Source of the DNA: Cristatella mucedo
Lineage: Eukaryota; Bryozoa; Phylactolaemata; Cristatellidae
DNA length: 64,000 bases
Reading direction: 5' to 3'
Assembly (NCBI GenBank): GCA_009760855.2
Contig: WPIO01000003.1
Coordinates: 781,001-845,000, forward strand
The notes under the pieces are model-generated. The model saw only the letters and a list, made by a program, of their open reading frames with translations, made no database searches and was not told the origin of the DNA. Position numbers and translations under genes: made by a program. The stretch's first letter is position 1, and every line of letters begins with the position of its first letter. Below, in pieces: positions 36,301 through 48,300 of this stretch.

Positions 36301-39300
36301 GAAAATTGATCCATTGCTGCAATGGCTTATAGCTTATTGACGAGACAAGACATGAATTATGTTGTCCTGCATCAGTCTGGATGTCACCAAACCTAATAGC
36401 AAGTACAGCCAAGATCCAAAATTCCTGCATTGGTCTACAGTTAGCTTACCGTTAGCCAACCAGAGAGGCGCTGGCTTGGCCACGTCTGAATTCGAGGCTT
36501 TCCCGGTTCTGGGCTATGTCAGGCGTATGATGCGAGGGCAGCTATGACTCGCCCTTTCCTGTGGCTAAAGGGTGTGTTAGGAACCATTGCTACCCTTAAT
36601 TATGTCGTGTTGAAATTCAAGATCTTAACAACAGCGAAGAGTGACAGCAATAGCTGATTAGAAGTAGGGGCAAAACGAGGAAAATGAGCATTACAGCTGG
36701 ATGAGATGGGAAAGAGTCATTGTGGCATCGTCGTAACAAGATGACTTGAAGAGGCGAAGAAGCTTGCTTAGTGGAGTCGTTGAGAACAATAAAGAAAGCG
36801 AAGCAAGCGACATGTGGGTAAGCAAGCAAGTACCAGGTGTCGAACCATGCTGGCATCTTACAGAGCGATAGGCATGAACCAGCTATGAGCCTCACCAGCT
36901 GGTGACTCGTAAGAAATGCTAACTGCCAGAATCTTAGCCACCAAAGCCGGATTTCATTGACTGCACTGTCGTATTAACGACAGCTGAAAGCTTAAGCATT
37001 GCAAGTTTCCAGTATTTTTCTAGCATTGCTGTTGCACATTTCACAAAGACACACCTGCACGCACGCACACATACCCCGATGAACGGTAAGCACACATCAA
37101 GTCGAAATACTTGAAAAGAGAAGCTCCAAAATATTCAGCTGCTATTGCTCACTCACTAATAGGTGCCAAATATATTTAAGTGCTGCGTTAAATACGTCAG
37201 AACCACATAGTGGTACTAGCATTTTGCTGACCAACCAAGCCCATCATTCACAGCTCTACCAGAGAGTGATCAATTTGAAAAATAAAGCTTGCATGAAACA
37301 GCACAGATAATAGTAAACAAGAGCACCACCACCTATAATGTACCAAGAGAGCAAGACAATCCTAGCGAGATGCACTTTATTCTTTCTGGCTCTCGTTCGC
37401 TAGTGTTATAATAATAATAATAAGGCACTTGATAAAGCGCCCTCGGAGAACTCAATCTCCTCCTAGGCGCTTTACATTTGCTGCAAAGGGAAACGCGATT
37501 GAATCGTGAGTAACATCACTTGATAAACAACATGAAAAACGTGGTTAGGGGTGACATGCACAGGGTCAGCATGCAAATGTGGTTAGTGGCAGCATGCAGT
37601 GTCAGCACGCATAAGCACATCAAGGACGAATCACAGGGACCCACTAAATGCTGTCCTGAATAGGTGTTTTTAAATCCTTCTTAAATGTGGTCAGGTCAGG
37701 GGATGTTCTGACGCAGGTCGGGAGGGAGTTCCAGCCTTTGGGAGCATACGAACTAAATGCACGGTCTCCAAAGGATTTGAGGTTTGTCCAAGGTATTTGT
37801 AGACTGTTGGATTCCGAAAAGCGGGTGGTACGATGCTTGGCCTGATGGGGGAGTATATCTGAGGTAGGCTGGAGCCAAAGAATGAAGTGACCTAAAAGTG
37901 AGCTACAAAACCTTGAAGTCAATCCGTTGCTTGACTGGTAGCCACTGCAGTTCGGCGAGAAGTAGAGTAATGTGGCAACTGCGAAGCTCACGACAGACAA
38001 GCGTAGCTGCAGAGTTTTGCACCAGCTGCAATCGCCTGATCGCACATGCTGGTAGGCCAGTAAGTAGTGAGTTGCAGAAGTCGAGACGGGATGTCACGAA
38101 TGCATGGACCAACTTGGACGTGGTATCCTTATCTAAACAAGCCCAAATTTTGGCAATGTTATGTAGCTGAAAATAGGCAGATTTGACTGTGGAGCTGATA
38201 TGGTCGTTTAACGAAAGGTCGCTTTGGAATATGACACCTAGATTTCGAGCTGATTCCACGGGAGATATGCTGGCAGAGCCAATTTTGAGCTTCAGCCTTT
38301 CCAATTTGTGAATCACACTGGGTTTTCCCGTAACTAGTAAGTTAGTTGTATCATCGTTTTAGTTTTAGAAAACTTGCTGCCATCCATGTGCGGATGTCAT
38401 CAATACATGCAGCAAGTGATTTGAGTGAATTCACTGAGTGAATTGTGTTAACACACCAGCAACTGAGCAGCAGCACAGCAAATCATTTTGCTGAGACCTG
38501 CAGCCTAGAACAATCCTATTACATGTTAATATACCCATAAATAAGATAAAAATGCTGCTGCAAACATCTGCTGCAAATTCTCACCAAAGGATATCTTCTC
38601 CAAGATCCGTCCTTTCTCACTGTAGTTGTCTGTAGCAATCCCTAGCTGGCCGGCAACACGGTAAACCTGGACATTAGCAAAACCAGTTGATGTTACAGAC
38701 TTTTATTAAACGAAGACAACAATAGATCTCGAGATTAAGTGGGCTGCTAAACAGACCGGCTAAGCTCAGCGGCTAGCAACCTCACATTGCTGTAGGCGGC
38801 ATATTATACATATTTCATATTTTACATATTTCATGGCAGCCCCAACAGTGTCGGCTAAGCTCTACAGATAACTCCACACTCATCGCAAAATTCGAAATCG
38901 GCTCTATTCAGAAAAAGATATTGGGTGACTTAATATACTGATTTATATAATGGCAGAAGAGTCTTAATGGCAACCACAAACGAACTGCAATGACAATAAA
39001 GAAGGGCCCACGGCAGGACTCGATCGCACAACCTGAGTCGTGCAGAGCGAGCATCCGAACAGTGGGCTAAGACCTAAGTGCATAAGCTTCTCAGGGACTT
39101 ACAGATCGCTTCTCTGCAACCACAACGTATGCAGACTTTCCAAAAAAAAACTAATGATGCAGTCGACGAACAGCAATAGTCTATTTTCCCTGTATTGCAC
39201 ATTAGGCCAGATTTGCAAAATCTGGTTTGGGATGTTAATAATAATAATAATAATAATTCACTTGATAAAGTGCCCTCAGAGAACTTAACCTCTCTCTAGC

Positions 39301-42300
39301 TGCTTTACATTTGCTGTAAAGTGAAATGCAATTAAATGGTAAGTAAAATCATGCTTTAAAAACAAACGAAATGAATAATATGGTTAGGGGTGACATGCAC
39401 AGGGTCAGCATGCAAATGTGGTTAGTGGCAGCATGCACGTTGCTAAGTGTCCATAATGCAACATTTAACCTCTAGCATAGCAAAGCTCATAAAAATTTGC
39501 CCATTATATGGAAGGCACATGGGTATTTTAAGTTGATAGGTAAGACATGCATAGACTTCATGCTAACCATCTAAACTCTGCTAGTGCTAGGTGACGCTCA
39601 CAGAATTTTCAAACAATCAAAGTTCTTACCACTGTCGAATATGGAAAGTTTATAAGCTACAAATACCTGCTTGTTTTTACCACAGAGTTGGAAATTAAGT
39701 GCTTACAGACATCCAGATGTTCGAAGCTTCTTGTCAGCCGTCTTGTCGGCCTGTGCTCCCGCACCCCAGCTACCATAGAAGCATCACCAGCTCTTAGCGA
39801 CCACGCCGTTTAGTTCGATCGCGCATGCCTAGCGTCTTGCTTTCGATCTAAGTACATTCTTGGATGCTTTTTTCTGCCAGGATTTGTGAATAGGGTTTGT
39901 GAATTTGTGAATTTGTGAATATGCACCTGCACGAGGCCCAGTCGAAGCAAGGGGGGGTTAATCGGAACATTTCCAGCAGCTCTTACATTGTTTTTAGCTG
40001 CCTAGCATGCTTTCTCCCTCAAGCACGGCAGTAATCATTGCAACCTAGTGATCAGCGAACTAAATCTAAACCGGGTGGTTACTCTTGCAAACATCAAGTG
40101 CCTGGAAAGAGATTTAGTTCCCTTGGGGCACTATGCAAACGATTCATAATCATAACATTTGTCATCAATAGCATCATGAAAATAAATATGAGACATGGGA
40201 CCATATTCTTGATTCAACTAACTGAAGGTCGGCCTGAATAAAAAGAAGCATTTGAAGTTGCCTGTGGCCGGTATAGTATTCTTTGGACAATCAAGCTGAC
40301 AAAAGCCCATAGAACGGTCAGCCGACATCCAAGATCCAGATAATGTGGAGAGGCAGAAGGATAGTGTCGCTGAAGAGCAGGCAGGCAGCCAATCGGTAGC
40401 AAGGTACATTCCAACAATGCAGAAGCATGACAGCCTCAATTTAGACAAGGTAGGCCTGTAACAGTAGTCCACTTGGAACACCGAATGGTCGATCTGGCAG
40501 CAAGTGTGCATACACCGTGTGCTCGAGCGACTACATAACGCCACATAAAGATCAAGCATCCGGCTGGGTGCAAGTGCACTCGCAGAGGGCCGCCAAGCAA
40601 CAGGAAAGCTAACTGCTGCTGTAATGTCGGCAGAAGTCATGACAGGACTGTCAAAGCAGCTTAATCAACGGCATCGACATAGGAACACGCCCACTTTTGA
40701 GAACGATATCCAACATTCTGCTCCTACGAGTCGCAGCATTAGCTCCCAATGCAGTAAAGCTGGCTTGATGCAACTGATGCATGCATGCTTACCCGTAGCA
40801 GCTTGGCATCGCGAATTGCATGAAGTCGAGAGCACCCCCGATTTATTGCAAAGACTACAACATAAACGCTTGACATGCTATTATTGTGCATGCAACAATT
40901 TTATCGCCGATCTGCACTAACGGTAGCTATTTGAGAGAAAGAGCAGCCATTCCCACTATAAAGGAACATCGTCACAAAAAAGCCACGTGTAGGCATGAAG
41001 TGAGAGCCTTCACAGGGTGAAGGACGTGCTCGAGGGGAAGAGCATTAAAAAAGCACAGCTGAATCTGGGTTGCAAGGCCAGGAATCCTGACTGAATAGCG
41101 AGCTAGCATGCTTACCAGTAAGTCCGGATGCATGCCGGCCGGAGTTGTGTAGAAGTGCAATAGCGATGTCGTCCTTTTCATAGCGATTCCCAAACACTGA
41201 AAGTAGCCATAATCAGGGAGCCTTAAATGATTAGAGCACATAACACTAACGTATTCTAAATCAGATTCGGAACTATTAAGGACGAGCAGCCATTACAGAC
41301 AGCCATTAAAGCAGCCATTTCGACTATTTTTGGTGGCCTCGGCAATACTTTTGCGATTGAGTGTACATATTTTAATAGATCTTTAATATATATTTTCAAT
41401 ATTTTTTTACCAAGCATATGCAATAAGCCTGCAGAGAGCATGATAAAGGGCTGCTAAAGACAAGCAGGGCATGTCAGATCGTATGGGCCAATCCAGCGCT
41501 ATATGCTCCACATGCCTGACAGTCGAGGCTATAAAACTCAAGTCGTAAAAGTGGTCTGATTTTATTGCGATTTTCATTTACCAACCACTAAGGCATGCAG
41601 CCACGTCTTATACCACAAGAAACATACTTCCACGACCCAGCATTGGCCGGACAGTCAAGTTGATTCGTGACAGTCAGGAGAATCAGCTTGATCATCAGGC
41701 TCTGTATTCTCCAATGGAGCCACACTACTCATACAGACTGGCGTGGCTTGTTCTGCTCCAAAGCATCGCGAGGTGTTTCCTCTGTTCTCTCACTCGGTTC
41801 GTTTTGCAGCTCGAATTGTTTTGCTGCTTCTCGCCGAAATGTACTGGCTCCCAATCAAGCCCAGCATCGACTTCAAGGTTTTTTGTCCTTCACTCTTAGG
41901 TTCCTCCATTAGCAGCTCTAGGTTTTATATCAGAAATACTCCCCAGCCAGGCTTCGATTCGTACCATCTGCTCTTCTGACTCAAACCTTCAGGGAGCCTT
42001 AAATGATTAGAGCACATAACACTAACGTATTCTATATCAGATTCGGAACTATTAGGGACAAGAAGCCATTACAGACAGCCATTAAAGCGGCCATTTCGAC
42101 TATTTTTGGCTGCCTCTTCTGACTCAAACCTCAATCATTCTCGCCTCCTGACATAGAGCCGCTCTAACATGCGTTCGTGTTCGTTGCAGAATTCTTCCGA
42201 AAACCGAAGTTCTTGCGAACATCGTATACGGAAACGATACAGCTAAGACTTGTTTAAAGTTAATCTGATTGTTACTTGACCGTAGCTCGTAAGAAATTAC

Positions 42301-45300
42301 GTGCTTATAGACATCTAAACGCTTATTACTTATAGCTTCGGGCTGCTGGGTCTCCCACACCGGCAGCTGCCTTAGCTACGCCGGCGGCTAGTAACCTGCT
42401 CCTTAGTTATGATCGTCAGCAGCTGCTATCGCATCGTCATCGTAGATCAAATGCATTCCTAGATATTAATGTTGTTGCTAAGATTCATGAACTATGCATT
42501 AACAAAAGAAAAGCACCCCGTGGCCACCACGGTGGCCGGAACCGCCAGCTCAGACGCTGGGCGGGAACTTCGAGCTGAGCACCTGCTCGTTTGGTATTCT
42601 TAGCATTGTCTCGAACCGCTCAGTACGCTCCCCCACATGCATCACTGTAAATCTCTCTAACTTAGTGGTCATCAGGCCTGTTGTAACTCCATCGGCCAGA
42701 CTTAACGCTTGCCTTTGGAATCCTCGCTCAATGTGCAATAAACCTCTGGTAATAAGCGACCTTATTTCTGAAAATGATATCGACCTGCTTGCCCTAACTG
42801 AAACTTGGCTGAAATCGATAAACTGCCCGGCAATTAAAGACGCTACTCCATCTAGTTTCTCGTTCTTTCACACTCCCAGATCAATCAAAACTGGAGGTGG
42901 AGTTGCTATTATCGTGCGCTCGAAATTCAACTTCAAGCCATTTGCGGTACCCTCGAAGAAGTCTTTTGAATCAATTGTCTTGGTCTCACCCGAAAACAAG
43001 CTACCGATAGTGGCAGTAGTATATCGCCCACCAGGTACCAAATCCTCCTTTATCTCAGATTTCTCCGATCTCATTTCGATTCTGTGTGCAAGAAATCGAT
43101 CCTCCCTCATTATGGGTGATTTCAACGTTCACTTTGATAACTTATCTGACACTTTCAGCACCGAATTTCGTGCATTGACTGACTCATTGTCTCTTGTGGC
43201 TCATGTGCATAGCCCTACCCACATCAAGGGTCACACACTCGACCAGATTTTCTCATACAACTGCACTTTGTCATTACCAATTATTACCAAATCCTGCTTA
43301 TCTGACCACATGCAGATCTCATTCAATCTACCGTGTGTGCCCACATCCTCCTCTAAAATGACCTGTGAATCGCGAAACCTCAAGACCCTTGACATCGATG
43401 CTGTCCGTGCGAGAATATCTGCTTCACCTCTGCTGCTCAGTCCTCCCTCCGATCTGTCATCATTAGTAGATAGCTACAACACGACACTAGCTGACACGCT
43501 CGACGAGTTTGCACCTCTGACAAAGCGTACTGTGCGCCCCTGCCCTGACGGCCTATGGTTTACCACAGACATTAAACTAGCCAGGACTACTAAACGAAAG
43601 CTTGAAAAAGCTTACGAAATATCCGGAATAACTGTCCATCGACAGGCATATGGAGACTACTGTAAGTCGTACCAATCGATCCTAGCAAAGGCCGAGTCTA
43701 GCTTCTATAGAAACATTAATGAATCACATATGCACAATCCAAAAATGCTGATGTCGACGATAAACCATCTCCTCAACCGCTCCCAGATTTGCTCCTTACC
43801 TGATGATCCTTGTGATGGTCTAGCCGATCGCTTCTCTCGATTCTTTGTGCATAAGATAGACAAGATCAGGGAATCCATCCCTGCGATGACAACCTCCCCT
43901 GCTGTTCCTCGGTTCCTGGCTGCACCTAAATGTCTGCATTTAAGCAGGTCACTGGTGATCTAGTCCTAAAGTTCGTATCGCAATCAAAGAAGACAACAAG
44001 TCCTCTGGACCCTATTCCCACTGTCCTGCTCCTACGTTGCATTGATCTGCTGCTGCCATGCATAACGAAAATCATTGATATGTTATTAGCCTCAGGTCAT
44101 GTCCCAGCACCTTTCAAAAAAGCTGTAGTCAGGCCACTTCTCAAGAAAGCGACACTGGACCAAGAGAACTTAAGCAACTACCACCCAGTCTCCCTTCCAC
44201 CATTCCTATCAAAGGCACTGGAACGGGTCATGCCAGACCAGCAGAACTCATATATTGAAACCTCACACCTTGCTAGTAAGTTCCAGTCTGGCATTAGAGC
44301 TAATCACTCCACGGAGTCAGCATTGCTTAGGGTATACAACGACTTACTTAGAAATGCAGACATGGGTGGAGTGTCTCTGCTTGTTTATCTCGATCTTTCG
44401 GAAGCTTTTGATACCATCGATCACAAAGTTCTTCTAGAGTGCCTCTCATCTCGCCTGGGCATCACTGGCACTGCTCTGCAGTGGTTCAGGTCCTATCTCA
44501 GTTGAAAACTCCAGAGTATTGACGCGAATGGACAAAGATCATCTGAAGTACCTCTGAAATGTGGAGTACATTAGGGCTCTGTGCTAGGTCCGGTTTTTTC
44601 ACAGTTTATACTCTCCCTCTTACTGATGTGATTGCCAAACACAATCGAGGCTTTCACTTCTATGCAGATGACACTCAGTTGTACCTTTGCTTTGATCCCT
44701 CCCAGCCTTCGAGCACCTCAAATTCTCTAAACTCACTTGCTGCATGCATTGATGACATCCACACATGGATGGCAGCAAATTTTCTAAAACTAAACGATGA
44801 TACAACTAACTTACTAGTTATGGGCAAACCCAGTGTGATTCAGAGATTGGAAAGACTGACTCTCAAAATTGGCTCTGCCAGCACAGCTCCTGTCGAATCA
44901 GCTCAAAATATAGGTGTCATATTCCAAAGCCACCTCTCGTTAAACGACCATATCAGCTCCACAGTCAAATCTACCTATTTTCAGCTTCATAACATTGCTA
45001 AAATTCGGGCTTGTTTAGATAAAGATACCGCGTCTAAGTTGGTCCATGCATTCGTGACATCCCGTCTCAACTTCTGCAACTCACTGCTTACTGGCCTACC
45101 GGCATGTGCGATCAGGCGATTGCAGCTGGTGCAAAACTCTGCAGCTACGCTTGTCTGTCGTGAGCTTCGCAGTTGCCACATTACTCTACTTCTCGCCGAA
45201 CTGCAGTGGCTACCAGTCAAGCAACGGATTGACTTCAAGGTTTTGTAGCTCATATTTAGGTCCCTTCATTCTATGGCTCCAGCCTATCTCTCCGATATAC

Positions 45301-48300
45301 CCCCCACCCCATCAGGCCAAGCATCGTACCACCCGCTTTTCGGAATTCAACAGTCTAGAAACACCTCGTACAAACCTTAAATCCTTTGGAGACCGTGCAT
45401 TTAGTTCGTATGCTCCCAAAGCCTGGAACTCCCTCCCGACCTGCGTCAGAACATCCCCTGACCTGACCACATTTAAAAAGAATTTTAAAACACCTATTTA
45501 GGACAGCACTTAGTGGGTTCCTGTGATTCGTCCCTTCATGTGCTTTTGCGTGCTGACAATGTGCATGCATGCATGCACTCACCACATTTGCATGCTGACC
45601 CTGTGCTTGTCACCCCTAACCACATTATTCATTTTGTTTGTTTTTCAAGCATGATTTTACTTACCATCTAATTGCATTTCCCTTTGCAGCAAATGGAAAG
45701 CGCCTAGAAAGAGATTAAGTTCTCTGGGGGCGCTTTATCAAGTGCATTATTATTATTATTATTATTAAACCTTTGAGCTATGCCTCGAATCAACCTCAAA
45801 AAAACGAGGCCGTGCCTTTAGATCCCAAAGACTAGAATTCACTCCAGACTGAGATCATGACATCACCTGACTTTATGACATTTAAAGAGAAGCTCAAATG
45901 CACCTGTTATTCACAGCATTTACTGGATCCTTGTAATTTTCATAGGTGATTTTATGCACGCTGACACTGTAAACGTTACCACTAACCATTTTATGCATGT
46001 TGACACTGAACATGTTACCACTATGGTCAATTTTACGGCTGCATGCTTCCCTTTCAGCATATGCAAAGTGCCAAGATTAAGTTATCTGAGGGTGCTATAC
46101 GAATGTAAATATTTGCAACAAGTAAAGCACCTTGATAAAGATTGGGTTCATTGTACACAAAAGACTTCTTATTTTTATTAACACCAGGAACAAGTTTGCA
46201 CTCCTCTAGATCAACCAAGCCGCTCACTTTAAAAGCCTATGCAACAGCTTCTAAGACTTCCTAGATAAGTCATCTATAAGCAAACGTATAGCTACCTAGT
46301 TTCGAATTTGCTAGTGTAAAAATGTTACTTCATCTCGATTCTAAATTACCTAGGCAGTTACACATGTTGACACAAATCTGCAGATTTGTTAGACGAACCT
46401 CTTCCCCAACTGGTAACAAAAATAGAGCATCGGGACCAAAAAAGCACACTAGTGCTGCTCAATTAAATAGTGAAAGGTGCAGAACCTTGCAGTCAACTTC
46501 GGCATGCAAGGTAGGTACCCGCTCTACTATTGTCGTCGCTCTATTTCAAAAGGTCAGACAAAATGCAGGACAATAGCAGAAAGATGAGAATGTGTCTGCT
46601 GCTTTCGCAATGCAAGCATCTACTGGTGTATGGATTTGAACGTCCTAGGGCAGAGTGTATGGGGGGGGGGAGGAAATAAAGTACATAGAGAGCATGTTCT
46701 CTACTAAGCAGCCACACAATCTGCTGCTAGCTTAGGCGTCCACTGCCTGGCATATCTGATGAGACAACGGTACTAGCTGCCAAGCACCGCCAAGCTGCCT
46801 TGTGGATACTAGAGACATTGCCACCCGAAAAGCTCATGGGCCTACTATCAAGGTATGCCAAAACTTCCAAAAGATACATTCTATTCGACATTGCAGAGAT
46901 TTGCTGCCACTAATGACCATAACAACATTCTTGCATAGCATCAAAGCCTTTACACAGCGAGCAGATTGCCTGCATTGTGCAAAAACAGCAATCGTAGGAA
47001 AAACAGATAAAATGCAAAAGCCAGCACAGCTCAAGCTTACCAAGATGTCTCACTTCTGGTGTTATGACAGTAGGTACACCGGTGGTCATGGGTACACTTG
47101 AACTGGTATGAGGTACATAATCCATGGCATTTAAATCTGTTCAAAAAAGAAAAGACCAAATATGACAATCAAACGGCAGCTTGAAAGAGGACACCAATTT
47201 AGAAAAAAGTGACCTTGAAGAAAACATCGGCTTTACAAAAAGGCTTTCATGGGTGCACAGTTTGACCTAGCACACCAAAGCGAATGCTGGCCGATGAGCT
47301 TTTCCTCTGCTTCTGCCAGTCTTATCGCTATCAGACATGCAGGTTACGGCATCCATGGAGAACATTCGTTCGTAAGCTCTGTCTGCAGCCAGCGACTATA
47401 CCGTATGACCGGCAGTAGCCTCCTGGTCACTTCTTATTGTGGAATCGTTTCCGGTCAGAGAAGTGGGGGAGGGGTACATACAGTTTATTTTCCCTGCTTG
47501 TAATGTGATGCAATGCATATCCGTCTATTACTCCATAGAGCCATGGAGACTAAGTGGATGTTATGCAGGAATTCTCTACAGCGCACTCAAAGCCAAAGCA
47601 GCTTTCGGACATAGTCGGTGGCCAATAGACTTCATCTCAAGCAACAAAGAGAAAGTGAGAAGCATAGCTGAGTCAGGAGGGCAGTTGAGGTAGTAAGTAG
47701 CATGGAAGTAGCAGCTCAGAACGGCTGGAAGGGATGTGCCACAATCGGCAGCTGGAAAGCAGATGTCATTGCATAAGAAATTGTGCTTACGCACTCCTGG
47801 TTGGTTAGGATTGAAGCAACATCAACATGAGCAACACATTAAAATGCAGCTGAAATAAATTTCTTTTTGCTCTGAAGCAAAAGTGAAACGTTAGTTTATC
47901 CCGGCATAGCTGTTGTTAGGGAAGCCATCACATCACTTTTTCAGTCGAAACAGGATTGCTCAAATTGCCTTGACCAGCATATAACAATGGCCAGCTACGA
48001 AAGCATTTTGCTCTCCACAGCTGACAGTTTCCCACCATGTTTGCTGTGCACAATTCTTTCAATATAGAGCCTGCTTGCAAGCAGGGGATGCAACTTCATT
48101 GGTACTACTGCAGTAAACTACGTCCTAAAAATTCCAATCGGTAGAGGGAAGTCTCAGTTTTGCCCCTAACCTCAAGGAAGGCAGTCATCCACACCACCAT
48201 GCCAGCCAGGCATGCTGAGAATTGTGTGCAGCAGCAGCCATATCAGCACTTGCAGCTTAAGCAGGTGACACATTCAAACGAGTTTTATCACTGTAGGATG

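Larger units (their letters stand above)
42140..45768 (+). mobile_element. LINE-A, near-complete CR1/L2-like retrotransposon, inactive
   Basis: Non-LTR retrotransposon in TRUB2 intron 2, antisense to TRUB2. Near 42400 an open stretch (SYDRQQLLSHRHRRSNAF) and the following basic RGHHGG-type region look like the start of ORF2. An endonuclease domain (42680-43900) and a reverse transcriptase (43930-45250) follow. After that come a 3' region and a tail ending in (ATT)n at about 45744-45768. It contains a frame change between EN and RT, a TGA at 44503-44505, a TAG near 44572, and a frameshift before the YADD box. The 5' boundary is uncertain. Confidence 0.9.

Noticed and set aside
39715-39800. Minus-strand stretch (VAGVREHRPTRRLTRSFEHL) resembling the TRUB2 segment after the catalytic loop
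   Set aside because: Its end phase does not fit the next exon, and the DNA matches the LINE-A 5' region at about 42290-42370. The exon at 40793-40854 fits in phase and length instead.
40218-40640. 140-codon minus-strand open frame in TRUB2 intron 4
   Set aside because: No motif, several overlapping open frames on both strands, and no exon needed here by the TRUB2 model.
46801-46860. Minus-strand HTLIVGP near TRUB2 exon 2, similar to human HPLVCGP
   Set aside because: A stop follows at once and no splice sites fit. Exon 41116-41196 continues exon 2 in phase.
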